A stretch of 7,923 bases of DNA from Ilumatobacter sp. (GCA_029263275.1 JAJCXU010000463.1:1-7923); one strand, 5' to 3'; positions 1 to 6,336 are shown, numbered from the stretch's first letter. The notes: a model not told the origin generated them from the sequence alone. Numbers and translations: made by a program.

Positions 1-63
1 GTTTTTGGGCTTTTTTTTTGTTTTTGCTTCTTTTTTGGTATTTTGCGGGCGGCGGCCGCGGCC

Positions 64-90
64 GGGAGGCGGCGTGGGCGGGGGAGGGGG
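64..90 (+). other. G-run cluster with G-quadruplex potential
   Basis: Four runs of three or more G lie at 64-66, 76-78, 80-84 and 86-90, with spacers of 9, 1 and 1 bases. This fits a loose G-quadruplex pattern (G3+ with loops up to 12). It sits directly after the T-rich stretch. It could be real structured DNA or a low-quality sequence end. No function is claimed. Confidence 0.35.
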
Positions 91-274
91 CAGGTTGCTC
101 ATCGGTACATGATACGGCGGGACGGCGGCCATGCCCGGTCGTGGTCTGCAACAGGCCGCTCCCCAGTGCGAAAGGTTCGCGAAAGACGGCCTCCCATCTG
201 AGCCAGAGGTGTCGCTGGATTGGGGCGCCTGAGCATTGCTCGGGACAGCTCGGCACGTTTCAGCAGTGTCGGCT

Positions 275-305
275 CCTCGCGCGAGTCGCGCGAGGCCTCG
301 CGCGA
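275..305. repeat. GC-rich overlapping inverted repeats
   Basis: The 9-base unit CCTCGCGCG occurs at 275-283, in inverted form at 287-295, and again directly at 296-304. The first pair forms a perfect 9-bp stem around a 3-base AGT loop. The second pair is a perfect palindrome that extends to 20 bp (286-305). The two hairpins share the middle arm and so cannot form together. No T tract follows, so a classic intrinsic terminator is not supported. An operator, a terminator of an upstream gene without a U-tract, or a structured leader are all possible. Confidence 0.6.
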
Positions 306-341
306 TGGGTGACCATCCACCACGGAGGGAGCCCGCCGTTC

Positions 342-347
342 TACGAT
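342..347 (+). promoter_or_regulatory. Candidate -10 element (TACGAT) upstream of DUF3499 gene
   Basis: TACGAT fits the actinobacterial TANNNT -10 consensus. It ends 6 bases before the in-frame ATG at 354, which would put the transcript start at or next to that ATG. If translation instead starts at GTG 432, the same promoter gives a leader of about 78 bases. No good -35 hexamer is seen. Confidence 0.35.
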
Positions 348-431
348 TTTCTCATGACGTCACGTGCAGCAGTTGGGGCTCGCAAACTCACGAATCACTA
401 CACCGGTGAACACGTTCGCCCGGCGGCAGCG

Positions 432-653
432 GTGAGGTCGGATCGGCAGTGCACGCGCACGGGTTGTTCCGAACGTGCCGAAGTGACGCTCACGTACGAC
501 TACGGGCAGTCCCACGCCTGGCTCGAAGTGCTGTCAGCGGAGCGCGACCCGCACACCTATGACATGTGTGCTCGTCACGCCGAGCGTCTCTCGGTCCCGT
601 CCGGGTGGCACCTCGACGACCGTCGACAGCATCTCGCCCTCATCGCCTCCTAA
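432..653 (+). CDS. DUF3499 family protein
   Basis: A small cytosolic protein of 73 residues from GTG 432, matching the conserved core of actinobacterial DUF3499 proteins. The biochemical role of this family is unknown. The core begins at RQCTRTGC, continues through a TLTYDY segment, and ends with PHTYDMCARHAERL and a PSGW motif. The paired C-x4-C and C-x2-H arrangement looks like a small metal-binding (probably zinc) fold; this is inference from residue spacing. Characterised-genome relatives carry longer tails after the PRGW-like motif, whereas this copy stops about 18 residues after it. The start is uncertain. ATG 354 would add 26 residues and sits 6 bases after a TANNNT hexamer, but that stretch has much poorer third-position G/C, so I prefer 432. 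There is no strong Shine-Dalgarno at either start. In mycobacteria the homologue lies beside the phosphomannomutase gene, and the same broad neighbourhood is kept here. Confidence 0.75.
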   Translation: MRSDRQCTRTGCSERAEVTLTYDYGQSHAWLEVLSAERDPHTYDMCARHAERLSVPSGWHLDDRRQHLALIAS

Positions 654-786
654 CCCTGAGTTCGGCCGGCTTCGCCGATCCCTGCGTCAGAAGCGGTTGA
701 ACAGAATCCTTGACCGAATTGGACGTGACACGGCGTCTCTTCGTGCTGCGGTCTGACTGTTCCCCGGCGGCGTTAGCGTTCTGTTG
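654..786. other. Intergenic spacer before CPBP gene
   Basis: This 133-bp spacer has no supported gene. An arginine-rich reading frame crosses it to 756, but its third-position G/C is only about 59% and its translation has no recognisable domain. No convincing terminator hairpin with a T tract is visible. The only candidate signal is the TAGCGT hexamer near its end. Confidence 0.5.
774..779 (+). promoter_or_regulatory. Candidate -10 element (TAGCGT) for CPBP protease gene
   Basis: TAGCGT fits TANNNT and is followed by 7 bases and then ATG 787, the geometry expected for a leaderless transcript. A CTGACT at 753-758 resembles a -35 hexamer, but the spacing of 15 is short. No Shine-Dalgarno precedes the start, which agrees with leaderless translation. 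Confidence 0.45.
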
Positions 787-1545
787 ATGACTGAGTCGGC
801 GAAGGCTTCGGGGTCGCCGCGGATTCGCAGTGCAATCCGGCCGTCCGCGTCGCTGTCACCCATCGACGCCAAAACCGCCCTGCTGGCCTTCATCGCCGCG
901 TGGTTCGCCGCGCAGGTGCTGTCGCTCATCGTGCTCAGCATCTTCGGCGAGACCGGCGAGACCGGCGGATCCGACACGCCGATCGGCGTGTTGGCCGTGG
1001 TGCTGTGCGCTGCCTGGTTTGCCTATGTCAGCGGCATGTGGATCGTGTCGGATCGACATGGCACGGCGGACCCAGTCGACGACTTCGGCATTCGAGTCCT
1101 GCCCATCGATCTCCTCGGCCTCGGCATCGGCATCCTCGCCCAGCTCGTCGTGATCCGGGTCGTGTATTTCCCCTTGGAAGCGATCTGGCCAGGCACGTTC
1201 GCCGACGACGAACTGCAGCGCAACGCCGAAGGGCTCGTCGAGCGGGCGTCGGGTGTGACCACGGTCGTGCTCTTCGCCTTGGTGGTGTTCGGAGCGCCGA
1301 TCGTCGAAGAACTCTTCTACCGGGGCTTGCTGCAGCGCTCCTTGCTCGCCCGCTTCAACGACGTGTTCGTCGTCGTTGGCGTCGCCGCGTTGTTCGCCCT
1401 CATCCACTTTCGTCCGATCGAGTATCCCGGGCTCTTCGTCTTCGGCCTCATCGTGGGTGCCGCGGCGATGCTCACGGGGCGTCTGGGCATGTCGATCATG
1501 GCGCACATCGGCTTCAACCTCACCGGCTTGCTGCTCGTGTTGTGA
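787..1545 (+). CDS. CPBP family intramembrane metalloprotease (CAAX-protease-like)
   Basis: A polytopic membrane protein of 252 residues in the CPBP/ABI (Rce1-like) family, glutamate-type intramembrane proteases. The three family motifs are intact: EELFYR at residues 174-179 (E174, E175, R179), FALIH at 203-207 (F203, H207) and HIGFN at 240-244 (H240, N244). About seven hydrophobic segments can be seen, near residues 31-53, 66-88, 105-130, 156-172, 191-208, 213-231 and 235-252, and the catalytic motifs lie in or beside the last four. The first 25 residues are polar and serine/arginine-rich, so probably cytosolic. Bacterial members are known in bacteriocin self-immunity, membrane-protein processing and signalling, but the substrate cannot be read from sequence. 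No prenylation system is visible nearby. I start it at ATG 787 rather than TTG 784 because ATG fits the promoter-like hexamer. It is separated by 115 bp from the large membrane protein gene and may be transcribed alone. Confidence 0.92.
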   Translation: MTESAKASGSPRIRSAIRPSASLSPIDAKTALLAFIAAWFAAQVLSLIVLSIFGETGETGGSDTPIGVLAVVLCAAWFAYVSGMWIVSDRHGTADPVDDFGIRVLPIDLLGLGIGILAQLVVIRVVYFPLEAIWPGTFADDELQRNAEGLVERASGVTTVVLFALVVFGAPIVEELFYRGLLQRSLLARFNDVFVVVGVAALFALIHFRPIEYPGLFVFGLIVGAAAMLTGRLGMSIMAHIGFNLTGLLLVL

Positions 1546-1584
1546 ACAATCGCAAGGTGCCACCTCGACTGGCGCCGCGTTTGT

Positions 1585-1590
1585 CAGAAT
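1585..1590 (+). promoter_or_regulatory. Weak candidate -10 element (CAGAAT) upstream of 20-codon ORF
   Basis: CAGAAT, preceded by TTTGT, is a one-mismatch form of TANNNT and the most AT-rich hexamer in the gap between the CPBP gene and the large membrane protein gene. A start about 7 bases downstream would leave only about 5 bases before ATG 1602. No matching -35 is obvious. Confidence 0.25.
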
Positions 1591-1601
1591 GGTCGGTCTG
1601 T

Positions 1602-1664
1602 ATGACGATCACCTCCACATCCACCTGGGCGACCGCCGCACGAGCTGGTGACCGAGCCAGATGA
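1602..1664 (+). CDS. Possible 20-residue upstream ORF overlapping membrane protein start
   Basis: The frame from ATG 1602 encodes MTITSTSTWATAARAGDRAR and stops at TGA 1662-1664, overlapping the ATG of the next gene in an ATGA arrangement. It has no Shine-Dalgarno, but it follows the only promoter-like hexamer in this gap by 11 bases. The peptide is rich in Thr and Ala with no domain. Two roles are possible. It may be a short leader whose translation couples to the 990-residue membrane protein, which also lacks a strong ribosome site. Or it may be chance, since short frames are common in GC-rich DNA. Confidence 0.25.
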   Translation: MTITSTSTWATAARAGDRAR

Positions 1665-4633
1665 CTGACGACCTCACGACACGGCAGTCTGACGATTCAG
1701 GCGACGAGCCGCAGTCCGACGTCGGTTCCGATCGGATCGGAGCAGGGCCAGGCGTCGATGGTGAAGTGATCGACGATGTCGACTTCGATGATCTCGACAT
1801 CCAGCTCGACCATCAGCTGCGCACGGACACGACCGATGTCGTTGACGGCCCCGATGCAGCGCTCATCGTCGACGACGTGGCCGACGACGAATTGGTCGCC
1901 GATCCGGTGGTGCCGACACCTCTGCAGCGCGTCGGCCGACGTGTCATCCGACGGCCCCTTGCCTGGTGGAATCGTGAGTGGACCAACGAACGAGTCGCCC
2001 GCGTCCTGGTCACCTCGGCCACCCTGGTCACGACCACCGTCGTGATGATGCTGATCGTCCACTTCAATCCGCTGTCGCCCAGTCGCGACCTGCTCTTCGA
2101 CGACACCACACCGACCGGCGGCGACATGGGTGCGCACGTGTGGGCGCCGGCATTCCTGCGCGATCATTTCCTGCCGAACTTCCAGCTCAGTGGTTGGAGC
2201 ATGGATTGGTACGGCGGACTGCCGCTGTATCGGTTCTACATGGTCATCCCGGCGCTCGCGATCGTGATGCTCGATGCCGTGCCGTTCGTTGCATATGGGG
2301 TGGCCTTCAAGGTCGTTGCGGCATCGGGGCTCCTCACGTTCCCGCTCGCGTGCTGGACGTTTGGCCGCCTCGCGAAGTTCCGCCACCCGATTCCCGAACT
2401 CTTCGCGTTCGGTGGGCTCTGCTTCCTGCTCGACGAGAGCTTCGAGATCTACGGCGGCAACGTCAAGTCGACGATGGCTGGTGAGTACTCGTTCTCAATC
2501 GCGCTCACGCTGGCAATGTTCGGCTTCGGTCTGCTGGCGCACGGCCTCCGCACGGGCAGGTTCCGCGTGTGGGCCGCCGTGGTGCTGTCGCTCGCCGCGG
2601 TGTCGCACGGCATCGTGCTGATCTTCGTCGCGGTCGGCGCCATTGTCATCTCACTGGTGTGGCTCGACAGCAAGCGCGCTTGGTACGCGGTGTCGACCGG
2701 CGTGACGACACTGCTGCTGTCCGCCTGGTGGGTCGGTCCGTTCCTCATCGGTCACGAGTTCATGACCGACATGAAATACGGTTTCCGCCCGAGTAGCTCG
2801 ACCGACTCGTTCTGGGACATGTTTTTCCCACTCACGACCGGGCTCGACATTCTCATCACGACGCTCGCCATCATCGGCTTCGGTGCGATGATCGTTCGTC
2901 GGAACCTGACCGGCGTCGCGATCGGCATCATCACGATGCTGTTCGTCGTCGGCGTCTACATCACGCGCGACAGCCTGCCGGGCATCGGCCTCCTCTGGAA
3001 CCCGCGACTGCTGCCGTTCATCTACCTCCTCCGCTATCTCTTGATGGTCATCGGCGGCCTCGAGCTGATCACGTGGATGATCAATCTGGTCCGCCAACAG
3101 CTGGCCAATCGCGAACTCAATCCCTATGAGGGGGCATTCGCGGTCGGCGCCATCGGGCTGAGCTGTCTCACCGTGTTCGGGTTCATGTACGAGAAGCTGC
3201 CGTTCGACGGTCGAGTCGTCGTCACCGAAGCAACCGACGACGCTGCTGCCACAACGGCATACGCGTGGGGGCCGATCCAGAAGTCGCCCGATGCCGGTCG
3301 CGCCGTTGCCGACGGGTGGACTCGCTACAACTGGGGCGGCTACGAGGCACGAACGCAGTACCCCGAATACCACGCGGTGGTCACCGAGATGACCGCGATC
3401 GGCGAGAGCAACGGCTGTGGGCGTGCGCTCTGGGAGAACAATTCCGACAACGGTCAGTACGGCACGACGATGGCATTGATGCTGTTGCCGCACTGGACCG
3501 ACGGCTGCATCGGCTCGATGGAGGGGCTGTTCTTCGAGGCATCGGGCACGACGCCGTATCACTTCATCACCGCGGCGGCAGTTTCGGAGAGCTCGTCGAA
3601 TCCGGTGCGCGAGTTGCGCTATACGAACAACGATGCTGAGGTCGGTGTGCAACACATGCTCGATCTCGGTGTCCGGTACCTCATGGTCCGTACCGATCCG
3701 GCGAAGGCTGAGGCCTCACAGCAGGACGAGCTTCGATTCATCACGACATCGGCGCCGTGGGACATCTACGAAGTCATCGGGTCCAACATCGTCGAGCCGT
3801 TGACCGTTCAGCCGGTGGTTGTCAACGAGCGCGACGGGGATCAGCGAGAACGCAATCTCGAACTCGGCACCAGCTGGTTCCAACGTCAGGACGACTGGGC
3901 AGCGCTTCCCGCCGACGAGGGCCCGGATGCATGGCAACGCATCGACGTCGAGATCGACATGGACGTTCGCGTGGGTGAGCCGGGTGATCGGAGCCGCAAC
4001 GTCGACTACGTCTTGCCGGTACAAGAAATCGAACCGGTTGCACTACCTGAGATCACCGTGTCGGATATCGAGATCGGGCAGCAGTCCGTCGAGTTCAGCG
4101 TCGACCAGATCGGCGTGCCGGTGTTGGTGCGCGTCAGCTACTTCCCGAACTGGAGCGTGAGCGGTGCCGACGGTCCGTATCGCGTGTCGCCGAATCACAT
4201 GGTGGTCGTGCCCACGAGCACGGATGTCCGGATGCAGTATCAGAAAACCAGTGTCGACTGGTTCTTCTATGGACTCACCTTGTTCGGGATCGGGCTGTGC
4301 TTCTTCTGGCGTCGCCGTGGAGATCTGCAGTTCGCTGGCGAATTCCCCGGCTGGGGATCGAGCTCGAACGCAAGCGACGGCACCGTCGACGGTTCTGACA
4401 CCGACGCGACCGGTGACGTGGCTGTGGTGCCAGACGTGTGGGCCGCCGCTCGTCCTGCCGATGAGGTGCTCGATCCGACGCCGATGTATCTGGCTGACCC
4501 GCTGGCAGAGTCGGCCATGTCCGCGGGTGCATCAGACCTGGTCATCGATACACAACCGAAGGATGTGCCGAATCCGCTCGGGTCCGATCACGACGGTGGC
4601 GGCGCCCCGTCGTCGCAATCTTCAACGGATTGA
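1661..4633 (+). CDS. PTPS-related/YfhO-like polytopic membrane protein, GT-C-like putative glycosyltransferase
   Basis: A 990-residue integral membrane protein, usually annotated in actinobacteria as 6-pyruvoyl-tetrahydropterin synthase-related membrane protein. That name does not imply pterin chemistry. Residues 1-85 are acidic and look disordered (27 Asp/Glu). A first membrane segment spans about 113-134. The outer loop after it holds GGDMGAH (D155, H159), then WYGGLPLYRFY at 183-193. Further hydrophobic segments lie near 194-235, 246-257, 276-294, 303-335, 342-360, 393-412, 418-434, 450-470 and 492-510. Residues 511-864 form a large, probably extracytoplasmic domain with only two cysteines (C586, C616). 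It ends in a motif typical of YfhO-like proteins, VRVSYFPNWSVSG at 823-835. A last membrane segment (866-883) and an Asp/Ser-rich cytosolic tail follow. The layout with an acidic residue in the first outer loop resembles GT-C enzymes that use polyprenyl-phosphate sugars, so envelope glycosylation is a reasonable inference, supported by the phosphomannomutase gene 31 bp downstream. Substrate and activity are unproven. Confidence 0.85.
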   Translation: MTDDLTTRQSDDSGDEPQSDVGSDRIGAGPGVDGEVIDDVDFDDLDIQLDHQLRTDTTDVVDGPDAALIVDDVADDELVADPVVPTPLQRVGRRVIRRPLAWWNREWTNERVARVLVTSATLVTTTVVMMLIVHFNPLSPSRDLLFDDTTPTGGDMGAHVWAPAFLRDHFLPNFQLSGWSMDWYGGLPLYRFYMVIPALAIVMLDAVPFVAYGVAFKVVAASGLLTFPLACWTFGRLAKFRHPIPELFAFGGLCFLLDESFEIYGGNVKSTMAGEYSFSIALTLAMFGFGLLAHGLRTGRFRVWAAVVLSLAAVSHGIVLIFVAVGAIVISLVWLDSKRAWYAVSTGVTTLLLSAWWVGPFLIGHEFMTDMKYGFRPSSSTDSFWDMFFPLTTGLDILITTLAIIGFGAMIVRRNLTGVAIGIITMLFVVGVYITRDSLPGIGLLWNPRLLPFIYLLRYLLMVIGGLELITWMINLVRQQLANRELNPYEGAFAVGAIGLSCLTVFGFMYEKLPFDGRVVVTEATDDAAATTAYAWGPIQKSPDAGRAVADGWTRYNWGGYEARTQYPEYHAVVTEMTAIGESNGCGRALWENNSDNGQYGTTMALMLLPHWTDGCIGSMEGLFFEASGTTPYHFITAAAVSESSSNPVRELRYTNNDAEVGVQHMLDLGVRYLMVRTDPAKAEASQQDELRFITTSAPWDIYEVIGSNIVEPLTVQPVVVNERDGDQRERNLELGTSWFQRQDDWAALPADEGPDAWQRIDVEIDMDVRVGEPGDRSRNVDYVLPVQEIEPVALPEITVSDIEIGQQSVEFSVDQIGVPVLVRVSYFPNWSVSGADGPYRVSPNHMVVVPTSTDVRMQYQKTSVDWFFYGLTLFGIGLCFFWRRRGDLQFAGEFPGWGSSSNASDGTVDGSDTDATGDVAVVPDVWAAARPADEVLDPTPMYLADPLAESAMSAGASDLVIDTQPKDVPNPLGSDHDGGGAPSSQSSTD

Positions 4634-4647
4634 CCACAAAGCATCGG

Positions 4648-4653
4648 TAGCCT
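4648..4653 (+). promoter_or_regulatory. Candidate -10 element (TAGCCT) upstream of phosphomannomutase gene
   Basis: TAGCCT fits TANNNT and lies 11 bases before ATG 4665, so a transcript would have a leader of about five bases. A perfect TTGACC at 4630-4635 overlaps the stop codon of the preceding gene, but it is only 12 bases from the hexamer, too close for a normal -35/-10 pair. Read-through from the membrane protein gene is equally likely. Confidence 0.3.
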
Positions 4654-4664
4654 CGCTGCGGTCT

Positions 4665-6029
4665 ATGTCAGTCCTCGACCAGATCGTCAAGGCGTACGAC
4701 ATCCGTGGCACGGTTCCCGATCAGCTCAATGTTGACGTGGCCCATGCCCTCGGGGTCGGGTTCGCCATTCACGTCCGCCAGGCCAGCACAGCAGAGCGCG
4801 TCGTCATCGCACGCGACATGCGACCCTCTGGGCCGCAATTTGTTGAAGCGTTCTCACGTGGGTTGCTGGATCAGGGCCTCGACGTGATCGATCTCGGACT
4901 CGGTTCGACGGACATGATGTACTACGCGTCGGGCATCCTCGATGCGCCGGGAGCGATGTTCACCGCGTCGCACAACCCGGCTGGGTACAACGGCATCAAG
5001 CTGTGTCTGGCAGGTGCTCGGCCGGTCGGCGTCGACACCGGCTTGCTCGACATCAAACGAGTTGCCGATGAGGTACTCGACGGAACGAGTCCCAAGCCAG
5101 CAGTGCGGGCAGGCAAGCGGGTCGAGCGCAACGTGCTCGACGAATTTGCCGAGCATGTGCTCACATTCGTCGATCTGAGCGACATCGGCCCGATGAGGGT
5201 CGTTGCCGACACCGCCAATGGCATGGGTGGCCTCGTGGTTCCCGCCGTGTTCGACCGACTCGAAAAGGTGGAACTCGAGGTGATGTTCCCAGAACTCGAC
5301 GGAACGTTCCCGAACCATCCTGCTGATCCGCTGCAGCCGGCAAACCAGCGTGACCTGCGAGCCCGGGTCATGAGTGGCGCATTCGACATCGGCCTGGCGT
5401 TCGACGGCGACGCGGACCGAGTGTTCGTCGTTGACGAGCAGGGGGAAGGCATGAGCGGTTCGACCACCACCGCACTGCTCGCCGTGGCAGCGTTGCGTCA
5501 GCAGCCGGGGGCCACGATCTTGCACAACCTGATCTGCTCGCGGGCCGTCCCCGAGGTCGTGCGCGAGCACGGCGGCGTTCCGATTCGCACCAAGGTGGGG
5601 CACTCCTACATCAAGCAGGTGATGGCCGACACGGGCGCCGTGTTCGGTGGCGAGCACTCAGCGCACTACTACTTCGCGCGCAACTACAACGCCGACAGCG
5701 GGCTGATCGCATCGCTGGTCGTGATGGCCGAGGCAGGCCGTGGCGGCGTGCCGCTGTCCGAAGTTCGTCGTCCGTACGAGCGGTACTCGGCAAGCGGAGA
5801 AATCAACACCGACGTCGATGACGCGCTCGCCGTGATCGAACGAGTCAGTGACGAATACTCCCAGTACGACCAAGATCGACTGGACGGCCTCACCGTCAAC
5901 TGCGGTGAGTGGTGGTTCAACCTCCGGCCGTCAAATACCGAGCCGCTGTTGCGGTTGAATCTCGAAGCGGCAGACCGCGATGCGTGCGACGATCACGTCG
6001 CGGCGTTGCTCGGTTCCATCACGGCCTGA
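4665..6029 (+). CDS. manB: Phosphomannomutase/phosphoglucomutase (ManB, alpha-D-phosphohexomutase family)
   Basis: A cytosolic enzyme of 454 residues that interconverts hexose 6-phosphate and hexose 1-phosphate (mannose and possibly glucose) through a phosphoserine intermediate. The 1-phosphate product is used to make GDP-mannose and so mannose-containing glycans and polyprenyl-phosphate-mannose. All four hallmark sites are present: the catalytic serine loop TASHNPAGYNGIK (S102), the Mg-binding loop DGDADR (D247, D249, D251), the sugar-recognition loop GGEHSAHYYF (E330, S332), and the C-terminal phosphate-binding loop RPSNTEPLLR (R421, S423, N424, T425). The N-terminal KAYDIRGTVPDQL segment is also typical. 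The length matches the bacterial PMM/PGM group (about 450-460), and the protein looks complete. ATG 4665 is chosen because conserved sequence begins a few residues later; the frame is open upstream, but there it is a shadow of the membrane protein gene. The mannose versus glucose preference cannot be fixed from sequence. The gene is 31 bp after the membrane protein gene and 38 bp before the Trm112-like gene, so co-transcription is plausible. Confidence 0.95.
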   Translation: MSVLDQIVKAYDIRGTVPDQLNVDVAHALGVGFAIHVRQASTAERVVIARDMRPSGPQFVEAFSRGLLDQGLDVIDLGLGSTDMMYYASGILDAPGAMFTASHNPAGYNGIKLCLAGARPVGVDTGLLDIKRVADEVLDGTSPKPAVRAGKRVERNVLDEFAEHVLTFVDLSDIGPMRVVADTANGMGGLVVPAVFDRLEKVELEVMFPELDGTFPNHPADPLQPANQRDLRARVMSGAFDIGLAFDGDADRVFVVDEQGEGMSGSTTTALLAVAALRQQPGATILHNLICSRAVPEVVREHGGVPIRTKVGHSYIKQVMADTGAVFGGEHSAHYYFARNYNADSGLIASLVVMAEAGRGGVPLSEVRRPYERYSASGEINTDVDDALAVIERVSDEYSQYDQDRLDGLTVNCGEWWFNLRPSNTEPLLRLNLEAADRDACDDHVAALLGSITA

Positions 6030-6055
6030 AGCATCAGATTGGCGGGGCTGGCGCC

Positions 6056-6061
6056 TACGCT
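6056..6061 (+). promoter_or_regulatory. Candidate -10 element (TACGCT) for Trm112-like gene
   Basis: TACGCT fits TANNNT and is followed by exactly 6 bases and then ATG 6068, so transcription would begin at the A of the start codon. An AGGA at 6064-6067 abuts the ATG and is too close to serve as a Shine-Dalgarno. A TTGGCG at 6039-6044 is -35-like but only 11 bases away. Confidence 0.4.
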
Positions 6062-6067
6062 GCAGGA

Positions 6068-6307
6068 ATGTCGCTGTCACCCGCATTACTGGAGATCTTG
6101 GCGTGTCCCGAAGACAAGGGGCCGCTCTATTACATCGAGTCCGAGTCGGTGCTCTACAACCCTCGGTTGACCCGGTCATATGAGATCCGCGACGACATCC
6201 CGGTCATGTTGATCGACGAAGCCACCGCCGTCGACGGAGGCGAGCACGATCGACTGATGGCCGTCATCGCCGAACAGTCGATCGAGCCGACGTTCGCCGC
6301 GGACTGA
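6068..6307 (+). CDS. Trm112-like (UPF0434) small protein
   Basis: A 79-residue protein of the Trm112/YcaR type. The diagnostic start LLEILACPEDKGPL (residues 7-20) and the closing YEIRDDIPVMLIDEA (38-52) are both clear, as are the VLYNPRL segment and a C-terminal tail. Eukaryotic and archaeal Trm112 activates methyltransferases that modify tRNA, rRNA and release factors, and classical members use four cysteines for zinc. This copy keeps only C13, so zinc binding through the usual site is unlikely; loss of the other cysteines is, from memory, common in actinobacterial versions next to manB. The bacterial partner is not known from this sequence. Its place 38 bp after the phosphomannomutase gene suggests a link with sugar-phosphate metabolism or simple co-expression. 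In related genomes the next gene is often a SIS-domain phosphosugar isomerase, which is absent here. The start ATG 6068 gives the normal family N-terminus. Confidence 0.9.
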   Translation: MSLSPALLEILACPEDKGPLYYIESESVLYNPRLTRSYEIRDDIPVMLIDEATAVDGGEHDRLMAVIAEQSIEPTFAAD

Positions 6308-6310
6308 TCC

Positions 6311-6336
6311 TCAAGAAACACTTGATTCGCTCAAGT
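6311..6336. repeat. Phased TCAAG/CTTGA inverted-repeat cluster
   Basis: TCAAG at 6311-6315, CTTGA at 6321-6325 and TCAAG at 6331-6335 alternate in orientation with exactly 10 bases between their starts, about one helical turn. The second and third arms extend to a perfect 6-bp inverted repeat, ACTTGA and TCAAGT, around a 5-base loop (6320-6336). It starts 4 bases after the stop codon of the Trm112-like gene and about 85 bases before the -10-like element of the next gene. It could be a dimeric regulator site or a weak pair of alternative hairpins. No T tract follows, so a strong intrinsic terminator is not supported. Confidence 0.45.

Larger units (their letters stand above)
1..431. other. Gene-free leader region with low-complexity start
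   Basis: I see no supportable gene here. Bases 1-44 are about three quarters T, and only three A occur in the first 90 bases. Bases 45-90 are almost pure G and C, ending in dense G runs. After about base 91 the composition becomes ordinary for a GC-rich genome. Reading frames crossing this region give arginine- and serine-rich translations without recognisable domains. The frame of the downstream DUF3499 gene is open back to base 18, but its third-position G/C falls from about 80% inside the conserved domain to about 56% for the 27 codons from 354 to 434, so the extension looks non-coding. The region contains an inverted-repeat cluster (275-305) and a promoter-like hexamer (342-347), listed separately. 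Confidence 0.6.

Noticed and set aside
99..323. Possible WhiB-like or other small gene on the minus strand upstream of DUF3499, as found near this locus in mycobacteria
   Set aside because: The translation has no cysteine cluster or WhiB motif and is Arg/Pro/Ser-rich. There is no evidence of coding.
559..756. Frameshifted continuation of DUF3499 in the +1 frame
   Set aside because: Third-position G/C after 654 is only about 59%, no family motif is seen, and the DUF3499 core is already complete before its stop.
856..1563. 235-residue minus-strand frame opposite the CPBP gene
   Set aside because: It is a highly charged, low-complexity translation typical of an antisense shadow. The + strand shows all three CPBP motifs.
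2651..3655. 334-residue minus-strand frame inside the large membrane protein gene
   Set aside because: It is rich in Arg, Asp and His with no recognisable motifs and mirrors the codon structure of the real gene on the other strand.
4630..4653. Classical sigma-70 promoter TTGACC...TAGCCT before manB
   Set aside because: The spacer is only 12 bases, too short for a standard -35/-10 pair, so only the -10-like hexamer is kept, at low confidence.
4854..5657. 267-residue minus-strand frame opposite manB
   Set aside because: No domain is seen, and the + strand carries all phosphohexomutase catalytic motifs.
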